A stretch of DNA of 9,610 nt from Betaproteobacteria bacterium (GTDB lineage Bacteria; Pseudomonadota; Gammaproteobacteria; Burkholderiales; SG8-39): the NCBI GenBank assembly GCA_005884335.1, contig VBCJ01000052.1:1-9610 (forward strand), written 5' to 3'. A program made the translations under genes and the position numbers. Of the stretch, positions 6,560 through 9,610 are shown piece by piece; the stretch's first letter is position 1, and each line of letters opens with the position of its first letter. The notes under the pieces were generated by a model. It saw nothing but the letters and a program-made list of their open reading frames with translations, ran no database searches and was not told where the DNA came from.

Positions 6560-7177
6560 TCAGACGCTCGCCGAATCCCGTTTTTCGCCAATGCGGTGTT
6601 CCTCGCCCGCGACGAGCTTGAGAATGTTCGCCTTGTGGCGCCAGAGGAGCAGTGCCGACATGAGGATCAGCGCGGGCAGGACTTCCCTCGCCCCGAACAG
6701 GAAAAAATAGTAGAGCGGTGCAAATACGGCGGAGACGATGGCCGCAAGCGACGAATACCGAGAGAAGAGCGCGATAATGATCCAGGTCGCAATCGTCGCG
6801 AGACCCAGCCAAGGATTGATAGCAAGCAGGATCCCGCCCGCCGTGGACACGCCCTTGCCGCCTTTGAAGCGGAAGAACACCGGAAAGATATGACCCACGA
6901 ACACCGCGACCGCGCAGGCCGCGACGCCCATCGCGTCCACGCCGTATTCGGCGGCGTAACGCAATGCGAGGAACACGGCCAGCCAGCCTTTTCCGCCGTC
7001 ACCGATGAGCGTGAGAAGCGCCGCGAGTTTCTTGCCGGTGCGCAGCACGTTGGTCGCGCCGGGATTGCCCGATCCGTATGAGCGCGGGTCGGGAAGGGCA
7101 AAGGCGCGGCTCACTATGACGGCGAAGGACAGCGAGCCGATCAGGTAGGCGATCAAAATAAATACTGCGGTGGCCAT
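6560..7177 (-). CDS. plsY: Acyl-phosphate:glycerol-3-phosphate acyltransferase PlsY
   Basis: Integral inner-membrane enzyme that acylates glycerol-3-phosphate using acyl-phosphate made by PlsX, giving lysophosphatidate, the first committed step of phospholipid synthesis. The 205-residue protein shows the three PlsY motifs. Motif 1 is SGNPGATN at 36-43, and motif 2 is the glycine-rich phosphate loop FKGGKGVSTAGG at 104-115. Motif 3 is the KANILKLVAGEE segment at 182-193. Hydrophobic segments sit at about 3-24, 52-72, 82-102, 112-134, 141-162 and 167-179, in line with a multi-pass fold. The start ATG at 7177 gives a proper first membrane segment (MATAVFILIAYLIGSLSF); GTGGAAC just upstream is a weak ribosome site. 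It diverges from folB across a short promoter region and converges on tsaD, with the stem-loop between the stops. Nothing odd in its sequence. Confidence 0.97.
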   Translation of the reverse strand: MATAVFILIAYLIGSLSFAVIVSRAFALPDPRSYGSGNPGATNVLRTGKKLAALLTLIGDGGKGWLAVFLALRYAAEYGVDAMGVAACAVAVFVGHIFPVFFRFKGGKGVSTAGGILLAINPWLGLATIATWIIIALFSRYSSLAAIVSAVFAPLYYFFLFGAREVLPALILMSALLLWRHKANILKLVAGEEHRIGEKRDSASV

Positions 7178-7187
7178 GGTGTTCCAC

Positions 7188-7193
7188 TAGAAT
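7188..7193 (+). promoter_or_regulatory. Candidate -10 box (TAGAAT) for folB
   Basis: TAGAAT matches TATAAT at five of six positions and sits in the plsY/folB intergenic region pointing toward folB. The best -35 region around 7165-7171 is poor. RNA would start near 7200, downstream of the possible TTG start at 7194, which favours the later folB start. An 11-bp inverted repeat, GAGTT-T-AACTC, follows at 7203-7213. Confidence 0.4.
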
Positions 7194-7238
7194 TTGCGGC
7201 AAGAGTTTAACTCCAAAATCCACTCGCGACGCCCTGCC

Positions 7239-7592
7239 TTGGATACTGTTTTCATCCGCCAGCTGCGCCTGCCGGCATGGATCGGGCTATACCGCCACGA
7301 AAAGATCGCACCGCAGACGATCGAGATCGACCTCGAGATCGCTCTTTCGGGGGACGCGGTTTTCAAGACCGGAAAGGTGGGCGATACGATTGACTACGGC
7401 GTGGTGGTGGAGCACCTCCGCGCACTCCTTGCGAATGAGCGCTTCGGCCTCGTCGAAAACCTCGCCGAGCGAATCGCCAGCCTCCTACTGGAGGATTTCA
7501 AGTCGCCGCGCGTCAAGATCAGCGTCGTCAAGCTCGGCGCGTTGCGCGAGGCGCAGCGCGTGGGCGTGACGATCGAGCGAAGCCGGTCGTAA
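7239..7592 (+). CDS. folB: Dihydroneopterin aldolase FolB
   Basis: Cytosolic enzyme that cleaves 7,8-dihydroneopterin to 6-hydroxymethyl-7,8-dihydropterin and glycolaldehyde in folate synthesis. From the TTG at 7239 the product is 117 residues (MDTVFIRQLRLPAWIG...), the usual family length. Key residues then fall at E21 (GLYRHEK), Y53 (IDYGVV) and K98 (VVKLGAL); Y53 and K98 match the E. coli active-site numbering. The C-terminal AQRVGVTIER is typical. The frame stays open back to a TTG at 7194 (132 residues), but those 15 extra residues fit no family pattern and that codon would precede the transcript start predicted from TAGAAT. Neither TTG has a clear Shine-Dalgarno and no ATG or GTG fits, so the start is the weak point. 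The conserved K-P-G-A motif reads K-L-G-A here. It diverges from plsY and ends 9 bases from the convergent xerD stop. Confidence 0.93.
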   Translation: MDTVFIRQLRLPAWIGLYRHEKIAPQTIEIDLEIALSGDAVFKTGKVGDTIDYGVVVEHLRALLANERFGLVENLAERIASLLLEDFKSPRVKISVVKLGALREAQRVGVTIERSRS

Positions 7593-7601
7593 TCGTCCAG
7601 T

Positions 7602-8522
7602 TCACCCCCTGGGGTGGTGTTTCTGGTGCAGCGCTTTCAGACGCTCGCGCGCCACGTGGGTGTAAATCTGCGTGGTCGAGATATCGGCGTGGCCGAGCAA
7701 CATCTGCACGACGCGCAGATCGGCGCCGTGGTTGAGCAGATGCGTGGCGAAGGCGTGGCGCAGCGTGTGGGGCGAGAGCGATTTGCCCGGGAGTGCTTGC
7801 CCGGCGCGCTTCTTGATCAGGTGCCAGAACGCCTGCCGCGTCATCGGGGCGCCGCGCCCCGTGACGAACACGTAATCGCTGGCCCGTTTCCTCAGAAGCG
7901 CGGGCTGGCCCTCCTTCAAATAGCGCGCGAGCCAGGCGAGCGCCTCCTCACCGAGGGGCACGAGACGCTCCTTCGAGCCCTTGCCGAAAATCCGCACCAC
8001 GCCCATGTCGAAGCTCACCTCGGCGAGCTTCAGGCGAACGAGTTCCGAGACGCGCAGCCCGCTCGCGTAGAGCACCTCCAGCATCGCGCGATCGCGCAGC
8101 CCAAGCGCCGTTCCAGGGTCCGGCTGCGCAAGCAGCGCTTCGACATCGAACTCCGAGAGCGTCTTTGGAAAGCGCGGCGGCTTCTTCGGGGGATCGAGCT
8201 TGAGCGTAGGATCGATCTCGACGCGCCGCCCGCGCGCGAGGAACCCGTAGAAGCGCTTGAGGCTCGAGTGCAGCCGCGCCTGGGTGCTCGAGCGGATGCC
8301 GTGCTTCTTCCCGGGGGAACGCCGGGAGTAACGCCAGGCGAAATACTCGGCGAGATCGGCTCCGGTCGCACTCAGCAGCGAGGCGCGGCCCTGCCGCTCG
8401 TGCCAGTCGGCGAACATCCTCAGATCGCGGCGGTAGGATTCGAGCGTGTTTTTCGCCAGACCGTCCTCGAGCCAGACGGCATCGCAGAATTCGTCCAAGA
8501 GCGCGACGTTGTCCGCGTTCAT
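7602..8522 (-). CDS. xerD: Site-specific tyrosine recombinase XerD
   Basis: With XerC it resolves chromosome dimers at dif near the FtsK-bearing septum. At 306 residues it is close to the 298 of E. coli XerD. Residues 1-110 form the SAM-like core-binding domain; 120-306 form the catalytic domain. All six catalytic residues are visible: R157 (ASGLRVSEL), K181 (FGKGSKER), H252 and R255 (SPHTLRHAFATHLL), H278 (LLGHADISTT) and nucleophile Y287 (QIYTHV). They sit 8-9 positions after the E. coli XerD residues. The carboxyl end LHQKHHPRG is XerD-like rather than XerC-like. I chose the ATG at 8522 (MNADNVALLDEF), 2 bases after the ogt stop. A longer frame back to 8639 adds 39 Arg-rich residues and would overlap ogt heavily. 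Likely translated by coupling to ogt. Housekeeping recombinase; no sign that it belongs to a mobile element. Confidence 0.96.
   Translation of the reverse strand: MNADNVALLDEFCDAVWLEDGLAKNTLESYRRDLRMFADWHERQGRASLLSATGADLAEYFAWRYSRRSPGKKHGIRSSTQARLHSSLKRFYGFLARGRRVEIDPTLKLDPPKKPPRFPKTLSEFDVEALLAQPDPGTALGLRDRAMLEVLYASGLRVSELVRLKLAEVSFDMGVVRIFGKGSKERLVPLGEEALAWLARYLKEGQPALLRKRASDYVFVTGRGAPMTRQAFWHLIKKRAGQALPGKSLSPHTLRHAFATHLLNHGADLRVVQMLLGHADISTTQIYTHVARERLKALHQKHHPRG
7603..7616. repeat. Short inverted repeat at the folB/xerD convergent junction
   Basis: CACCCC-CT-GGGGTG gives six-base arms; in RNA this is realistically a 5-bp stem with a CCTG loop. It overlaps the last codons of xerD and lies 10 bases past the folB stop. 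Downstream of it on the plus strand is only GTGTTT, not a full T-tract. A weak folB terminator is possible, but codon constraint from xerD explains it just as well. Confidence 0.25.
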
Positions 8523-8524
8523 CG

Positions 8525-9019
8525 CTATCCGCGAGCGACACCCTCGTGCGCGAGCAACCAGCGCTTCACCCAGAGGTGGAACCCGCCCTCGTGGTGGGCG
8601 AATCCGCCGAGGCCGCCGGCGGCGAGCACGCGATGACACGGCACCACGAGCGGAACCGGGTTGGCGCCGCAGGCCTGACCCACGGCGCGCGGCGAGGAGC
8701 CCAGCTCGCGCGCGATCTCACCGTAGCTGCGCGTGCGCCCAGGGCCGATGGCGGCGATTTTTCGCCACACACGGCGCTGAAACGGCGTGCCTTGAGACGC
8801 GATCGGCAGATCGAAGCAGAATTCGGAATCTTCGAGATAGCGCTCGATTTGCGCGCACGCCCGTGCCGAAACCCGGTCCCGCGGCGCAAGCGCTCCGCCC
8901 GATTTCGGCAGGAACGTGATTTCCACGAGCACATCGCCTTCGGCGCGGATGCCGAGCAGCGCGAATGGCGTCGGCAGTTTGGCCTGATAGTTTGCGCCCG
9001 CGGTGCGCTCGCGCTTCAT
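8525..9019 (-). CDS. ogt: Methylated-DNA--protein-cysteine S-methyltransferase (O6-alkylguanine repair)
   Basis: Suicide repair protein that moves an alkyl group from O6-alkylguanine in DNA to its own cysteine. The 164-residue product has the active-site PCHRV at 127-131 with acceptor C128. It also has the arginine-finger segment SPRAVGQA with R111 in the helix-turn-helix, the asparagine-hinge segment GANPVPL with N120, and RTRSYGE with Y99. The short N-terminal domain (1-75) is degenerate, as usual for Ogt-type proteins. There is no AdaA-type Cys-rich or AraC domain, so this is the stand-alone enzyme and not the Ada regulator. The ATG at 9019 is 5 bases after the TRAP permease stop and has no clear Shine-Dalgarno, so it probably relies on coupling. 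The xerD start follows 2 bases after the stop. Family is certain; the choice of symbol ogt over other paralogue names is conventional. Confidence 0.94.
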   Translation of the reverse strand: MKRERTAGANYQAKLPTPFALLGIRAEGDVLVEITFLPKSGGALAPRDRVSARACAQIERYLEDSEFCFDLPIASQGTPFQRRVWRKIAAIGPGRTRSYGEIARELGSSPRAVGQACGANPVPLVVPCHRVLAAGGLGGFAHHEGGFHLWVKRWLLAHEGVARG

Positions 9020-9024
9020 GAGGG

Positions 9025-9610
9025 TCAGGCGGGCTGGCGCGCGGCGCGAATGCGAACGAGCTGGATCGCGACGACCACGGCGAACAGGCCCAGGCCGACG
9101 ACATCAGCCGTCGTGGTCGGGTACACGAGCGCCAGTCCTGCGACGATCAACATCACCCGTTCGATCCAGGTCGTGCGCCTGAACAGCCAACCTTGTACCC
9201 CGCCAGCGAGCGCGGCGATACCCAGCCCGGCGGTGATGGTTACGAGCGCGATCGAGCCCCAGTCGGCGTTGCCGAGCGTTTTGATCGAGCCCGTGAGGAG
9301 CAGTCCCACACCGGAGGGATCGAGCACGAACATGAAAGGCACGAGGAACGCGGGCATGGTGTACTTCCACGATTGCAGCGTGGTCTTGTACGGATCGCCG
9401 CCGGTGATCGCCGCGGCGGCGAAGGGCGAGAGCGCGGTCGGCGGTGAAACTTCGGAGAGCACCGCGTAGTAGAAAATGAACATGTGCGCGGCGAAGTCGG
9501 GCACCCCAAGCTTGATCATCGCCGGCGCCGCGATCACCGCGCAGATGATGTAAGACGCGGTCACCGGGACGGCAAGCCCCACGATCCAGACGATGAGCGA
9601 AGTGTAGATC
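9025..9610 (-). CDS. TRAP transporter fused permease, TAXI type (C-terminal part, 5' end cut off)
   Basis: Carboxyl-terminal 194 residues of a membrane permease that, in TAXI-type TRAP systems, fuses the small (4TM) and large (12TM) subunits and imports organic acids with a periplasmic TAXI binding protein, driven by an ion gradient. The frame is open to the right edge (IYTSLIVWIVGLAVPVT...), so the GTG at 9582 is internal. Marks of the family are VPVTASYIICAVIAAPAM, GVPDFAAHMFIFYYAVLSEV, SPPTALSPFAAAAITGGDP and the PAFLVPFMFVLDP segment. After these come a loop and three further hydrophobic stretches (SIALVTITAGLGIAALAGG, MLIVAGLALVYP, VVGLGLFAVVVAIQLV). It ends in a basic RIRAARQPA tail. 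The substrate cannot be told. The binding protein, if linked, lies outside the window. The stop is 5 bases before ogt, suggesting a shared transcript. Confidence 0.85.
   Translation of the reverse strand, partial: IYTSLIVWIVGLAVPVTASYIICAVIAAPAMIKLGVPDFAAHMFIFYYAVLSEVSPPTALSPFAAAAITGGDPYKTTLQSWKYTMPAFLVPFMFVLDPSGVGLLLTGSIKTLGNADWGSIALVTITAGLGIAALAGGVQGWLFRRTTWIERVMLIVAGLALVYPTTTADVVGLGLFAVVVAIQLVRIRAARQPA

Noticed and set aside
6416..7081. 221-codon plus-strand frame over the tsaD end and plsY
   Set aside because: Antisense to a clear PlsY with all three motifs; charged low-complexity product.
7602..8522. XerD as integrase of a mobile element
   Set aside because: Sequence and carboxyl end are of the housekeeping XerD type; no attachment repeats, cargo or tRNA gene nearby.
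7614..8636. 340-codon plus-strand open frame fully antisense to xerD
   Set aside because: It mirrors xerD codon phase in GC-rich DNA, has no recognisable domain, and xerD carries all six catalytic residues.
8523..8639. 39-residue N-terminal extension of XerD
   Set aside because: Arg-rich, overlaps ogt, and the ATG at 8522 gives family length with catalytic residues in register with E. coli XerD.
8546..9469. 307-codon plus-strand frame antisense to ogt and the TRAP permease
   Set aside because: Spans two genes on the other strand and has no recognisable feature.
1..9610. CRISPR arrays, tRNA or rRNA genes, insertion-sequence ends, new defence or secretion modules
   Set aside because: No regularly spaced repeats, cloverleaf-like sequence, transposase or unexplained gene cluster was seen; genes of known families fill nearly all of the window.

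Overview
The window reads as a chromosomal segment of a high-GC betaproteobacterium. This is an inference from gene content and order: tsaD facing away from a neighbour, a plsY/folB divergent pair, and xerD next to an O6-alkylguanine repair gene. It also rests on the closely packed housekeeping genes and the GC-rich codon use on both strands. No RNA gene, insertion sequence, prophage, CRISPR array or origin was recognised.

Region 1 (about 1-5328, all minus strand) is a tripartite metal-type efflux operon transcribed in the order adaptor, pump, outer-membrane channel. It begins with a CzcB-like periplasmic adaptor lipoprotein. A complete 1035-residue CzcA-like HME-RND pump follows after a 2-base gap. 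A CzcC/TolC-like outer-membrane protein comes last, overlaps the pump gene by ATGA, and runs off the left edge. Together they would form a proton-driven channel from periplasm or inner membrane to the outside. The pump carries the D-D-E proton-relay motif of divalent-cation pumps. No metal-responsive regulator lies in the window.

Region 2 (5329-5477) is a 149-base divergent intergenic region between the efflux operon and tsaD. It holds a TAAAAT-type -10 candidate pointing toward czcB and several short repeats.

Region 3 (5478-7592) holds core genes: tsaD (tRNA t6A synthesis, plus), plsY (phospholipid synthesis, minus) and folB (folate synthesis, plus). A strong stem-loop separates the convergent tsaD and plsY ends. 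plsY and folB diverge from a short promoter region.

Region 4 (7602-9610, minus) is a tight cluster read in the order TRAP-transporter fused permease (partial, enters from the right edge), ogt, xerD, with gaps of 5 and 2 bases.

I found no convincing new biological system. The better leads are the efflux operon sitting where rpsU usually faces tsaD, a perfect 16-base palindrome at the adaptor/pump junction, and an inverted repeat in the presumed efflux leader.
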